Below, piece by piece: positions 1 through 8,461 of a stretch of 64,000 nt of DNA. Positions within the stretch are counted from its first letter, which is position 1. Every line of letters starts with the position of its first letter. Location: contig NZ_MBEJ01000090.1 in assembly GCF_001953975.1 (NCBI RefSeq), forward strand, positions 1 to 64,000. Direction: 5' to 3'. The notes beneath the pieces were generated by a model that made no database searches, was not told the origin of the DNA, and saw nothing but the letters and a program-made list of their open reading frames with translations. Position numbers and translations under genes: made by a program. This DNA comes from Mycobacterium sp. NS-7484. GTDB taxonomy: Bacteria; Actinomycetota; Actinomycetes; Mycobacteriales; Mycobacteriaceae.

Positions 1-230
1 GCGCCGTAGATCTCATAGACCACGACCTTGGGGTCGAACGGCTTGGTGTCATCGACCTTGGCGCTGGAGATGCCCGAACCGTCGCCGGCACCGAAGAACG
101 TGCGAACCCGCATCACCGTGAAGCCACCCACCACGACCACCGCGGCGATGATCAACGGAATCCAGAACTTCTTGGCCAGGCTGGTCAGCGAAAACTGTTT
201 CCGCCGAGGGCTTTTCGTCGCGTTGGTCAT
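1..230 (-). CDS. MmpS-family membrane protein, 3' end missing
   Basis: The first 76 residues are visible; the rest lies outside the window. A basic N-terminus is followed by one membrane helix (about residues 22-40), then MRVRTFFG and later PFDPKVVVYEIYG. This layout, helix then R-T-F-F-G then PFDPKVV-Y-E, is typical of the mycobacterial MmpS family, small periplasm-facing partners of MmpL (RND) transporters used for siderophore or lipid export. The ATG at 230 gives the expected short cytoplasmic tail; the ribosome binding site is weak. An mmpL gene would be expected just outside the window. Which MmpS paralogue it is cannot be told. Confidence 0.82.
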   Translation of the reverse strand, partial: MTNATKSPRRKQFSLTSLAKKFWIPLIIAAVVVVGGFTVMRVRTFFGAGDGSGISSAKVDDTKPFDPKVVVYEIYG

Positions 231-586
231 CGTGAAATGGCACCGGTCCGTCGGTCGTGGGCGAGGTGGGCAACGAGCAGGCCGGACGCAGTCGACACAT
301 CGAGGCCATGGCAGCCCAAGGGGGAGTGCCCGTATGCCATGTTCACCTCGAAACGTCTCGCCGTCTAGCCGAATGGCTAACTAAAACTTAGCGAGATATT
401 AGCTTATTTAAATGAGTCACAAAACGGTGACACCGCCGTGGCGCACCCGTCGCCACGCATGGTCGGCACCGAGCGACCGACTTTGCCACATGGCACGCGC
501 GACGAGGTCATCCAGTCACGACGCATTGCCCGCGGCGGCCCTGATCGGCGGCCTCGACACCGATTGTGATGGAGCTAACGGAATGA
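231..586. other. Intergenic region with AT-rich promoter-like block
   Basis: No convincing gene lies here. The notable part is an AT-rich island at about 376-415, in sharp contrast to its GC-rich surroundings, containing TAATAT (read on the minus strand) and stretches such as TTTAAAT. A short inverted repeat TAGCC-gaat-GGCTA sits at 366-379. Its position upstream of the minus-strand mmpS suggests the promoter and operator of that gene. This is inference only. Confidence 0.4.
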
Positions 587-629
587 GGAAGGGCCCCACC
601 GCCGGGTTGCCGGCGACGAAGCCCCTTCC
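587..629 (-). terminator. Hairpin downstream of the 646-1113 gene
   Basis: GGAAGGG (587-593) pairs with CCCTTCC (623-629), and an inner GCCGG/CCGGC stem extends it. It lies 17 bases past the stop of the minus-strand secreted-protein gene. There is no clear U-tract, as is common for mycobacterial terminators. Confidence 0.55.
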
Positions 630-645
630 GAGTCGAACCTGTGAA

Positions 646-1113
646 CTAGTGCCAGTCCCAGACAGACATGTCGTCGGGCGGGTAGTTCATGCAGATGTCG
701 GTGGTGTTGGCCGCGACACCCTTGTTGTTGAAGAACAACTTGGCCCAGTTCGGCCAGCGCCACGCCATGTTCTCGAAGAAGGCGTTGGTGGCGGTGTTCT
801 CGGAGTACTGCCGGCGGCCGGCGTAATCCATGGAGAAGAACCAGTGGATCCGATCCCGGGCGCCCTGCTGATCAGCGGCAGGCTTGTTGTTGTAGTCGAT
901 CATGTACCGCTCGTAGTACACCGGCTCGACGTCGCGGGCCGCGGCCATGATCTGCTCCGCCGTGCACGGGGTGCGCAGGATGCGGTTGGGAATCGGGTAA
1001 TCGTCGGTGGCGTCGGCCGAGGCAATGCCCGCGCCGGTCGCCAGGCTACCGACGACGGCGCATGCGGCCACGCCGGTGCGGAAGAGGTTTTTGACACTCT
1101 TGTGGTTCAACAT
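646..1113 (-). CDS. Secreted protein, DUF5078-like
   Basis: 155 residues. The N-terminus is a Sec signal peptide (basic start, hydrophobic core around residues 13-28, cleavage near GIASADA), so the mature protein should be exported. The mature part is rich in Trp, Tyr and Asn, ends in VWDWH and has two cysteines that could form a disulfide. It resembles mycobacterial exported proteins carrying DUF5078, recognised from memory. No catalytic motif is visible and the function is unknown. It follows the DUF732 gene by 38 bases on the same strand, so the two may be cotranscribed. Confidence 0.72.
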   Translation of the reverse strand: MLNHKSVKNLFRTGVAACAVVGSLATGAGIASADATDDYPIPNRILRTPCTAEQIMAAARDVEPVYYERYMIDYNNKPAADQQGARDRIHWFFSMDYAGRRQYSENTATNAFFENMAWRWPNWAKLFFNNKGVAANTTDICMNYPPDDMSVWDWH

Positions 1114-1151
1114 GTCGCTCCAAAAATCTGGGATCGGCCTCGGGAATCAGA

Positions 1152-1484
1152 CTACGACGGCTTGGCGGCCTGTTCGTAGATAAAGCGCTGATCGGGGCAG
1201 TAGTAGTTGATGGCGGTGCCGAGGAACTGCCACGCCTGGGCCGGTGAACTGTCGCGCGCCAACTGATCGCCCACGAACTTGACCGAGTCCTGCGCATTGT
1301 GGTCGACGCCGTTGTGCAGCCGCTTGCACATGATCTTGGCGATCCAGGCGTTGTAGTCACGCTGGCCGTAGATGCCGAACGTGTGCAGTTCGTTGGCGAA
1401 ATCGGTGTCGGGATCGGCATGTGCGGGAGCGGCGAAGGCGATAGCCGCCGCGGCACCAAGTGCTGCCAGGCCTGCAAGCTTCAT
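1152..1484 (-). CDS. Secreted DUF732 protein
   Basis: 110 residues. The chosen ATG at 1484 begins a clean signal peptide with cleavage near APAHADP. The longer upstream reading would put 25 polar residues in front of it and is less likely. The mature domain has the DUF732 pattern, a small helical exported domain common in mycobacteria: D-x-x-F-x-x-x-L...GI then two cysteines (IMCKRLHNG and YYCPDQ) likely to form a disulfide. The role is unknown. It sits between the phosphodiesterase (46 bases upstream) and the DUF5078-like gene, all on the minus strand. Confidence 0.82.
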   Translation of the reverse strand: MKLAGLAALGAAAAIAFAAPAHADPDTDFANELHTFGIYGQRDYNAWIAKIMCKRLHNGVDHNAQDSVKFVGDQLARDSSPAQAWQFLGTAINYYCPDQRFIYEQAAKPS

Positions 1485-1530
1485 GCGGTGAATCTTAGCC
1501 CATCTAAGCCTGATCTTTGCGTGCAGTTCG

Positions 1531-2691
1531 TCATCTGATTGCCCACACAAGAGGAACATTCTGCTCGGCGCTGGTCAGCGAACCGTGGTGGCCGATCAAC
1601 GCCGACTCCAGCGGTTCGGCGTTTCGTCGCAGCAGCGCGGCGCGGCCACGGGCGGCGGCCACGACATCGCCGATGCGCGCCCGGACGTCGTCACGGACTC
1701 GAGGACCGAACCAGCCCGCGGCGATGGCTTCCTCCCGCGCCATCACCCACGCGGAATCGGACAGCGTCGAGCGCCAGGCCGCCAGCACGTCGTCGGCCGC
1801 GCCGGGGGAGGCGTACACGTGACGGGCGCGGGCCTCGCCACCTACCGCGGCTACCCCGGTGCGCAGTGGTTCTGACTCGTCGACGTCGACCACGGCGGCT
1901 TCGTCGACGGCGACCATCCCGTGATCGGCCACCACGGCGAGCAGACACTCCGAGGGCAGCGCTTCCAGCACCGACTCCACCAGGCGGTCCACCTGTCGCA
2001 GCTGCATGCGCCACGGTTCCGACCCGGGTCCGTAGAGGTGACCCATCTGATCGAGCTCGGCGTGGTATCCGTAGCAGAATCCGCCACCGGCCACGGCCGC
2101 CGTGACGCGGGCGGTGAGATCACCGAGAGCGTGCACCCCGACATACCGTCCGCCGCGCAACACCGCCCGGGTCAGGCCGGAACCGGCGTGCACCGCCCCC
2201 GAGACGACCGATACGGCCAAACCCGCGGCCTCGGCTCGTTCGAACGTGGTGGGCAGAGGTTGAACTCGTTCGGGCACCACGCGGTCGCGCAGGTCCGGTC
2301 CCCATGGCTGTGGCCGCCAGCGCAGCGCATTGATCACGTCGACGTCCGGGCCGGCCTTGGGCACCCGGAAGGTGTAGCCGACGAAGCCGTGCTCACCGGT
2401 CCGGCAACCGGTGCCGATCGCGGCCAGACCGGCCGCGGTCGTGGAGGGGAACCCGACGCTCAACGTCTGGTGGCTCGTCGAGGCGGCCATGGCGGTCAGA
2501 ACGGGCGCGTCGGCGGCGTGGGCGGCCAGCAACTCGGCACCCAGGCCGTCGATCAACAGCACGCATGCTCCGCGTATCGGACCGGGCCAGGTGATCCGCG
2601 CATCGAAGCCGGCCACACCCATCGCGGCGAGCACTGAGGGGACGACATCGGCCAGATGTAGTGCGGCGGGGTCGGGATGTGGGGCTTCCAC
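1531..2691 (-). CDS. Alkaline-phosphatase superfamily phosphodiesterase
   Basis: 386 residues. This is the type I phosphodiesterase/nucleotide pyrophosphatase fold of the alkaline phosphatase superfamily. The metal-binding LLIDGLG lies near residue 47 and the nucleophile motif GFPSTTAAGLAAIGTG near residue 100, with the Thr as predicted nucleophile. Later metal ligands appear in HAELDQMGHLYG and VADHGM. No signal peptide is seen, so it is probably cytoplasmic, hydrolysing an unidentified phosphodiester or phosphonate. Translation starts at GTG 2691 with a poor ribosome binding site. It is divergent from the secreted protein at 2767, so the 75-base gap holds two promoters. Confidence 0.85.
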   Translation of the reverse strand: MEAPHPDPAALHLADVVPSVLAAMGVAGFDARITWPGPIRGACVLLIDGLGAELLAAHAADAPVLTAMAASTSHQTLSVGFPSTTAAGLAAIGTGCRTGEHGFVGYTFRVPKAGPDVDVINALRWRPQPWGPDLRDRVVPERVQPLPTTFERAEAAGLAVSVVSGAVHAGSGLTRAVLRGGRYVGVHALGDLTARVTAAVAGGGFCYGYHAELDQMGHLYGPGSEPWRMQLRQVDRLVESVLEALPSECLLAVVADHGMVAVDEAAVVDVDESEPLRTGVAAVGGEARARHVYASPGAADDVLAAWRSTLSDSAWVMAREEAIAAGWFGPRVRDDVRARIGDVVAAARGRAALLRRNAEPLESALIGHHGSLTSAEQNVPLVWAIR

Positions 2692-2766
2692 CCGGTGAGC
2701 GTGTCACAGATCGCCGCGTCGCAAGTGGGCCCGGCCACTTCGTCGCACCCGGTACCCTCGGTTTCC

Positions 2767-3360
2767 ATGAAGTCGATGAAAGCCGCGATCCTTGCTGCCG
2801 CTCTGGTGGTGGGCGCAGGTGGGGCGTTCAGCGGCGTCGCCAGTGCCGATCCGGAGACACCCGCACCCGCTCCGGCCCCCGGGCCCACGCCCACCGGCCC
2901 AGCCCCGGGTCCGGCTCCGGGCCCGGCCGTGGCGGCTCCGGCCGCTCCGGCCCCAGTTGACCCGGCAGCCCCCGCTGCGGCGGCACCTGGTGGTTCCGCG
3001 ACGAGCATCGACCATGACGGCCTCTTCATCGTCGGTACCGACATCCAGCCGGGCAACTACGCCTCGGCCGGCCCCGTCGAGGGCGGTACCTGCTACTGGA
3101 AGCGGATGGCGGATCTGCACGGCGGGGACATCATCGACAACGCCTTCAGCAAGAAGCCGCAGGTGATCACGATCGACCCCACCGACAAGGCCTTCAAGAC
3201 GAGCGGTTGCCAACCGTGGCAGCTCACTGACGCCGCCCCCGATACGCCGCCCACCGGCGACATCCCGGCATTGATCGCGCAGGCCAAGCTCCGCGCCTGG
3301 CTCAACACCCTCAACAACAACGCCCGCAATTACGACGGGTCACAGGTGCCCATGCCCTGA
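2767..3360 (+). CDS. Secreted Pro/Ala-rich protein
   Basis: 197 residues. A signal peptide (about 1-28, cleavage near VASADP) is followed by a low-complexity Pro/Ala linker to about residue 75. A compact domain then contains GLFIVGTDIQPGNYAS and a GGTCYWKRM segment, with a second Cys near SGCQPW that could form a disulfide. This GTDI-x-PG-x-Y pattern recurs in actinobacterial exported proteins of unknown function. The ATG at 2767 was chosen because the longer reading places 30 non-signal residues in front of the signal peptide. Confidence 0.78.
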   Translation: MKSMKAAILAAALVVGAGGAFSGVASADPETPAPAPAPGPTPTGPAPGPAPGPAVAAPAAPAPVDPAAPAAAAPGGSATSIDHDGLFIVGTDIQPGNYASAGPVEGGTCYWKRMADLHGGDIIDNAFSKKPQVITIDPTDKAFKTSGCQPWQLTDAAPDTPPTGDIPALIAQAKLRAWLNTLNNNARNYDGSQVPMP

Positions 3361-3616
3361 CCGCGGGTGTCGCTCTGCGCCCTCCCGCGATCGGCTGACA
3401 CGCCCGGCCTGCGCAGGCCTCGACGTCGGCGGTGATGTTCGCCGCTTCGGCAATTGCTTTGCTGCGCAAGACCGTCCGGGACGTCGTCAGGTCGCTCGCG
3501 GCGGCTGTGCAGGATGTGCACAGCACATCGCACCCGCGCACGCTGCTAGTCTGCGAACGCTGCCGGTTGCGGTGACGACGTGACGAATCAGCTTGAGTGG
3601 ATACGGAAAAGGTGTT

Positions 3617-4828
3617 GTGCGCGGCGCTGAAATCAAGGCCCTGACGGGACTGCGCATCGTCGCCGCGGTGTGGGTGGTGTTGTTCCACTTCCGCCCCCTG
3701 CTCTACCAGGTCGCCCCCGATGTCACGGAGGCCCTTGCTCCGGTGCTCGACTGTGGCGCCCAGGGCGTGGACCTGTTCTTCATCCTCAGCGGATTCGTGT
3801 TGACCTGGAACTACATCGACCGGATGGGGCCGAGCTGGGACACCAGGGCCACATTGCATTTCCTGTGGCTCCGGTTGTCGCGGGTGTGGCCGGTGTACCT
3901 CGTGACGCTGCACCTGGCGGCGCTGTGGCTGATCTTCACCCTCAACGTCGGGCACATCCCGCCCGAAGACACCAGCGGCTACAACGCCGTGAGCTATGTA
4001 CGTCAGCTGTTCCTGGTCCAACTGTGGTTCCAGCCGTACTTCGACGGCAGCAGCTGGGACGGGCCGGCGTGGTCGATCAGTGCCGAGTGGTTGGCCTACC
4101 TGCTGTTCGGAGCGCTGATCCTGGTGGTTTTCCGGATCGCACGCGCCACCCGGGCCAGGAGCCTGGTCCTGCTGGCCATCGCCGCCTCGGTGCCCCCGGT
4201 GGTGCTGTTGATGGCCACCGGCCACTTCTACACCCCGTGGAGCTGGTTGCCGCGAATCGTCATGCAGTTCACCGCGGGTGCCCTGGCGTGTGCGGCGGTC
4301 CGCAAGCTGCATCTGACCGATCGCACCCGCCGGCGCGCGGGTTACCTGTCGATCGTGTTGGGCGGCGTCATCGTGGGTGGGCTGTACTTCTTCGACGCGC
4401 ACCCGATGAACACCATCGGTGATGCCGGTGGGATCGTCGACATCCTGTTCGTCCCGCAGGTGGTGGCGCTGGCGGTCGGTGTCGGCAGCCTGCCGGCGCT
4501 GCTGTCGACCCGGTTTCTGGTCTACGGCGGTCAGATCTCGTTCGGCCTCTATATGGTTCATGAGTTGGTCCATACCGCGTGGATCTGGACCACCAGGCAG
4601 TTCGAGCTGACGCTGACGCCGACGCTCTCGGGGAAAGCCACGGTGATCGCGCTGTTGGCCATCTCACTGGTCGGGGCGATCGTGCTCTATCACGTCGTGG
4701 AGGAGCCGGCCCGACGGTGGATGCGCCGAATGGTCGACATCAGGCCCGTCGACTCGGGCAGCACGAAACTGCACCGGGTCGACACCGAACCCGAGGGCTC
4801 CACCGAGGTCCCGGCCCGCGCGGGCTGA
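3617..4828 (+). CDS. Membrane acyltransferase, acyltransferase-3 family
   Basis: 403 residues, about ten membrane helices. It shows the acyltransferase-3 (OafA/NodX type) signature: ALTGLRIVAAVWVVLFHF near the N-terminus with the catalytic His, and DLFFILSGFVLTWNY about 40 residues later. These enzymes move acyl groups onto cell-envelope sugars or lipids. GTG 3617 is preferred because GGAAAAGG lies just upstream; a TTG at 3593 has no ribosome binding site. The SGNH hydrolase that follows resembles the Rv0517-Rv0518 pairing of M. tuberculosis (from memory), which suggests acylation and deacylation of the same envelope component. Confidence 0.85.
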   Translation: MRGAEIKALTGLRIVAAVWVVLFHFRPLLYQVAPDVTEALAPVLDCGAQGVDLFFILSGFVLTWNYIDRMGPSWDTRATLHFLWLRLSRVWPVYLVTLHLAALWLIFTLNVGHIPPEDTSGYNAVSYVRQLFLVQLWFQPYFDGSSWDGPAWSISAEWLAYLLFGALILVVFRIARATRARSLVLLAIAASVPPVVLLMATGHFYTPWSWLPRIVMQFTAGALACAAVRKLHLTDRTRRRAGYLSIVLGGVIVGGLYFFDAHPMNTIGDAGGIVDILFVPQVVALAVGVGSLPALLSTRFLVYGGQISFGLYMVHELVHTAWIWTTRQFELTLTPTLSGKATVIALLAISLVGAIVLYHVVEEPARRWMRRMVDIRPVDSGSTKLHRVDTEPEGSTEVPARAG

Positions 4829-4983
4829 GTGTTGTAACTATCCAAACCCAGTGCGCGACAGGTTGTTATGCCCTTGTTATCGGTGTGTCACCGGCCGCCT
4901 ATCTACCGCCCGGGTTCACCCCATAGGCTGTTCGTCGAATCGCGGCACGGGATGAATGCGTCTCGCCGGCAGTGGAGGTTGCA

Positions 4984-5673
4984 GTGAGTCGTCTGACCAC
5001 TTTCATCGTCTCACTCGGCCTTCTGGTCGGGCTGTTTGCGCAGGTTCCGCCGCAGCGCTACGTCACCTCCGGATTGGATCCGCAGATCAGCCACATAGCG
5101 GTCATCGGTGACTCGTACACCACGGGCATGCCCGCCGAGGGCGGTATGGGGCCGAAGAATTGGGCGCCGCTGGCCTGGCAGAAATTGGCGCAACGCGGCG
5201 TGCAGGTCGATGCAGACGTGGTGGCCGAAGGCGGTGCCGGCTACGTCGCGCGCGGCAACCGCGGCAGCATCTTCGCCGACCTGGTGCCCCGGGCCGTGCG
5301 CCCCGACGACGCGTTGATCGTCTTCTTCGGGTCCCGCAACGACGATCGCGCTGACCTGGGCGCGGTCACCCGGCTGAGCCACGATGCGCTGACGATGGCG
5401 CGGCAGGCCGCGCCTGCCGCGCGGATGCTGGTGATCGGGCCACCGTGGGTGAACGCCGATGTGCCGCCGAACCTGTTGGGCGTGCGCGACATCCTGCGGG
5501 ATGAGGCCGAGCAGGTGGGAGCGACCTTCGTCGATCCGATCGCCGACCGGTGGTTCTTCGATCACCCGGAGTTGATCGGGGCCGACGGTATCCACCCCAC
5601 TGATGCCGGCCACGCGTACATGGCCGACAAGATCGCGCCGCTCATCGGCAAGGAGCTCCCGCGTTGGGTGTGA
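4984..5673 (+). CDS. Exported SGNH/GDSL hydrolase
   Basis: 229 residues. After an N-terminal signal or anchor segment (about 1-22) come the SGNH blocks: GDSYTTG with the nucleophile Ser, a Gly-rich EGGAGY block, FFGSRND with the Asn, and the C-terminal DGIHPTDAGH with the Asp-His pair. This predicts a secreted esterase or acylhydrolase. GTG 4984 is chosen because GGAGG lies 6 bases upstream. It lies 155 bases after the membrane acyltransferase on the same strand, and a shared role in envelope acyl turnover is likely. Confidence 0.84.
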   Translation: MSRLTTFIVSLGLLVGLFAQVPPQRYVTSGLDPQISHIAVIGDSYTTGMPAEGGMGPKNWAPLAWQKLAQRGVQVDADVVAEGGAGYVARGNRGSIFADLVPRAVRPDDALIVFFGSRNDDRADLGAVTRLSHDALTMARQAAPAARMLVIGPPWVNADVPPNLLGVRDILRDEAEQVGATFVDPIADRWFFDHPELIGADGIHPTDAGHAYMADKIAPLIGKELPRWV

Positions 5674-5683
5674 GCGCGACGGC

Positions 5684-6655
5684 TCAACCTGCCGACGTGG
5701 TGCGGAATCTGTCCCGGTAGGCCTTCGGCGACACTCCCAGATGGTTGACGAAGACCCGACGCAGGGTCTCGGCGCTGCCGAACCCGGCCAGCCGGGCCGT
5801 GTCGCCGACCTGTCGCCCGGCGTCCAGGGCGGCCCGGGCCACGTCGATGCGCACCATCTCGACGTAGCGTGCCGGTGTGGTGCCGAGCTCGGTCCGGAAC
5901 AGCCGAGTCAGCTGGCGGGTACTCAACGACGCAAGGGCGGCAAGGGATTTCACGCTGTGGTTGGCGGTGGGATCGGCGGCGACGGCGTCGGTCACCTGAC
6001 GTAGCGTCGACTGGGCGGGCGCGTCCGACTCGACCAGCGTGGAGAACTGGGACTGACCGCCGGCGCGTTTGAGATAGACCACGAGTGAGCGCGCGACGTC
6101 ACGCACCAGATCGGCCCCGTGATCCGACTCCACCAGGGCCAGCGCCAGATCGATGCCCGCCGACACCCCGGCAGACGTGTACACGTTTCCGTCCCGCACG
6201 AAGATGGCGTCGGGTTCGACCGAGATCGTGGGATAGGCGCGCGCCATCAGGCGGGCATGGCGCCAGTGCGTCGTGGCCCGGCGTCCGTCGAGCAGACCCG
6301 CCTGGGCCAGGATGAACGACCCCGTGCAGATCGAGGCCAGCCGTCGGGTTCGGGCCGGCATGTCCCGCAGAGACGACACGAGCGCGGTGTCGATCGGCCG
6401 CCCCACCAGATCGTCTCCGCCAGAGACCAATACGGTGTCCACGCCGTCGATCTGGTCGATCCGATCGGTCACCGCGAATGTCGTGCCGATCGACGTGGTG
6501 ACGTCGGCCCCGTCGACCGAGGCGATCCGCAGGCGGTAGTCGGCGCCGAACCGGTTGGCCTCGGCGAACACCTCGGCGGGACCGGCGGCATCCAGCAGTT
6601 TCACGCCGTCGAAGACCACGATCGCGATCTCGCGAGGCTGTCCGGCGTGTGCCAT
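5684..6655 (-). CDS. GlxA-type transcriptional regulator (DJ-1/PfpI + AraC)
   Basis: 323 residues. The N-terminal ~190 residues form a DJ-1/PfpI-like domain (EIAIVVFDGVKLLDAAGPAEVF, then SICTGSFILAQAGLLDG with the elbow Cys and RATTHW). The C-terminal ~100 residues are an AraC double helix-turn-helix (SLAALASLSTRQLTRLFRTEL... and VGDTARLAGFGSAETLRRVF). Such proteins usually sense small metabolites and activate or repress nearby genes. It is divergent from the HD-domain hydrolase at 6737, its most obvious candidate target. ATG 6655 begins the conserved domain; an upstream ATG at 6694 is less likely. Confidence 0.88.
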   Translation of the reverse strand: MAHAGQPREIAIVVFDGVKLLDAAGPAEVFAEANRFGADYRLRIASVDGADVTTSIGTTFAVTDRIDQIDGVDTVLVSGGDDLVGRPIDTALVSSLRDMPARTRRLASICTGSFILAQAGLLDGRRATTHWRHARLMARAYPTISVEPDAIFVRDGNVYTSAGVSAGIDLALALVESDHGADLVRDVARSLVVYLKRAGGQSQFSTLVESDAPAQSTLRQVTDAVAADPTANHSVKSLAALASLSTRQLTRLFRTELGTTPARYVEMVRIDVARAALDAGRQVGDTARLAGFGSAETLRRVFVNHLGVSPKAYRDRFRTTSAG

Positions 6656-6736
6656 CCGCTCATTGTGTCGCTTCTTGTGGGAAATGTGGCGCATCGGCCA
6701 TGGGTCTGCCGGTCAACCGCGTCCGAGACTGGCTAC

Positions 6737-7390
6737 ATGAGCATTTCACTGACCAACAACATCGCCGAGATCGAACTGCCCGACACCCCGTTGGTGCGTG
6801 ACGTCACCGAGTACATCCGTGACGTCGAGGACGACCTTCTGTTCCATCACTCACGGCGGGTGTTCTACTTCGGGGCGCTGCACGGGCGGCGTCGGGGCCT
6901 GCAGCCGGACCTCGAATTGTTGTACGTGGGCGCGATGTTCCACGACATCGGTCTGACCGAGTCCTACCGGACGACCTCGCAGTTGCGGTTCGAGGTCGAC
7001 GGTGCCGACGCCGCCCGGGATTTCCTGTTGCAGCGCGGCGTCGACGAGGTCGCCGCACGGAAGGTGTGGCTCGGGATCGCCCTTCACACCACCCCGGGCA
7101 TCCCGGAGTTCCTCGACCCCGAGATCGCCCTTGTGACAGCGGGTGTCGAGACGGATGTGCTGGGGATAGGACGCGACGACCTGACGCCGGAACACCTGCA
7201 GGCCGTCACCGCGGTTCATCCGCGGCCTGATTTCAAAAATCGTATCCTGCATGCCTTCACCGAAGGTGTGCGGCAGCGTCCGGAATCGACATTCGGCACG
7301 GTCAACGCTGACGTGCTCGCGCACTTCGACGACACGTTCGTGCGCGAAGACTTCGTCGAGGTCATCCGTGAGAGCAGCTGGCCGGAATGA
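6737..7390 (+). CDS. HD-domain metal-dependent hydrolase
   Basis: 217 residues. It carries HD-superfamily metal ligands: HHSRRVF near residue 37, MFHDIG near residue 72 and the later ALHTTPG. The arrangement resembles cyanamide-hydratase-like HD proteins, but the true substrate cannot be read from sequence. It lies 81 bases from the divergent GlxA-type regulator and probably shares a control region with it. Confidence 0.8.
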   Translation: MSISLTNNIAEIELPDTPLVRDVTEYIRDVEDDLLFHHSRRVFYFGALHGRRRGLQPDLELLYVGAMFHDIGLTESYRTTSQLRFEVDGADAARDFLLQRGVDEVAARKVWLGIALHTTPGIPEFLDPEIALVTAGVETDVLGIGRDDLTPEHLQAVTAVHPRPDFKNRILHAFTEGVRQRPESTFGTVNADVLAHFDDTFVREDFVEVIRESSWPE

Positions 7391-7393
7391 CGG

Positions 7394-8056
7394 TCAGCCG
7401 GCGGCGATTCGGCGCTCGGCAAGTTCCCGTATCGGTACGGCCAGCGCATCGGCACCCAGGATGTCCGGCAAGAGCCGCGGTTCGAGGGTGAGGGCCCGGA
7501 ACACGAGCCCGATGGTGATGTCGTGGTCGGGCCGGTGTGTCACCGTGATCTCGTCACCGCCGGCTACCGAACCGGGTGTCACCAGACGGAAATAGGCGCC
7601 CGGAATCGCCGCCCTGGTAAAGGTTTTCACCCATCCGTTGATCTGCAGCCAGTTCGCGAACGTCCGGCACGGTATCCGTGGCCGCGACACTTCCAGCTCG
7701 AGGCCATCGGATCCGACCCGCCACCTTTCGCCGATGCGGGCATTGGTGACATCGATGCCCGCGGTGGTCAGGTTCTCGCCGAAGACGCCGTTGGCGATGT
7801 CGCGGTTCAGTTCGGTCTGCCAGACGTCGAGGTCTTCGCGCGCATAGGCATACACCGCCTGGTCGTCACCACCGTGGAACTGCTGGTCGCCGATGATGTC
7901 ACCGATCAGTCCGCTGCCGAGCCCACCGTGCATCGGGCCGGGTGCGCGAACGCCGACGGCCCCTTGGACCGGGCGCTTGTCGATTCCGGTGACCGCACGC
8001 CCCTCGGCGGTGTTGGGTCGTGGATGGGCCACGTTGACCGTCAATACCTGCGCCAT
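7394..8056 (-). CDS. MOSC domain protein, YiiM-like
   Basis: 220 residues. It has the MOSC fold typical of YiiM-type proteins: early GDIIGDQQFHGG, the GENLTTAGIDV block, and RIPCRTF with the conserved Cys expected to bind molybdenum cofactor or sulfur. Related enzymes reduce N-hydroxylated compounds or carry MoCo sulfur. It is convergent with the HD hydrolase gene, with only three bases between the stops. ATG 8056 gives a normal-length protein. Confidence 0.85.
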   Translation of the reverse strand: MAQVLTVNVAHPRPNTAEGRAVTGIDKRPVQGAVGVRAPGPMHGGLGSGLIGDIIGDQQFHGGDDQAVYAYAREDLDVWQTELNRDIANGVFGENLTTAGIDVTNARIGERWRVGSDGLELEVSRPRIPCRTFANWLQINGWVKTFTRAAIPGAYFRLVTPGSVAGGDEITVTHRPDHDITIGLVFRALTLEPRLLPDILGADALAVPIRELAERRIAAG

Positions 8057-8074
8057 GACCCACAGCGTAACGGT

Positions 8075-8326
8075 CTAGAAGATCGGTGTCGCAACACTAT
8101 TCGGGGCCGGGGGCGCGGGCGGCACCGGCAGGCACAGCCCGGTCGCGGTGTCGAGTTGCCGGCCCGGGACACAGAACGGGGAGCAACCGTTGGTCACGCC
8201 GGTTTCTCCGGGTGGGCATGCCGAGCTCGAGGCCGGTGTCACGATGGTGGCCACCGCCATCGACCCGGCCGACAGCACCGCAGCCGACATCACCGTGAGT
8301 ACCCCGCGCCACATTGCGCTCGCCAT
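8075..8326 (-). CDS. Small Cys-rich secreted protein
   Basis: 83 residues. Translation starts at ATG 8326 behind a strong GGAGGAG ribosome binding site, which rules out the much longer upstream reading. A signal peptide (about 1-32) precedes a short mature chain with four closely spaced cysteines (ACPPG, GCSPFC, LCLP), suggesting two disulfides, and a Pro-rich tail. No family is recognised. It is upstream of, and on the same strand as, the MOSC gene (18-base gap), so they may be cotranscribed. Confidence 0.7.
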   Translation of the reverse strand: MASAMWRGVLTVMSAAVLSAGSMAVATIVTPASSSACPPGETGVTNGCSPFCVPGRQLDTATGLCLPVPPAPPAPNSVATPIF

Positions 8327-8461
8327 CGCCTGTCTCCTCCCGAACCTGCGGTCCGACCTACCGGCGCAGTCTAGGCGGCATGATCTGGCGGCGCCGCCGG
8401 TTGACCACTTGCGGTCGGTTGCCCGCCGCCGGCCCGCTCGCTGGGCTAGCGTCACCTGCTT

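Noticed and set aside
3311..4573. A 420-codon open frame on the minus strand opposite the acyltransferase.
   Set aside because: The translation is Gln/Arg/His-rich with no motif, while the plus strand encodes a convincing membrane acyltransferase.
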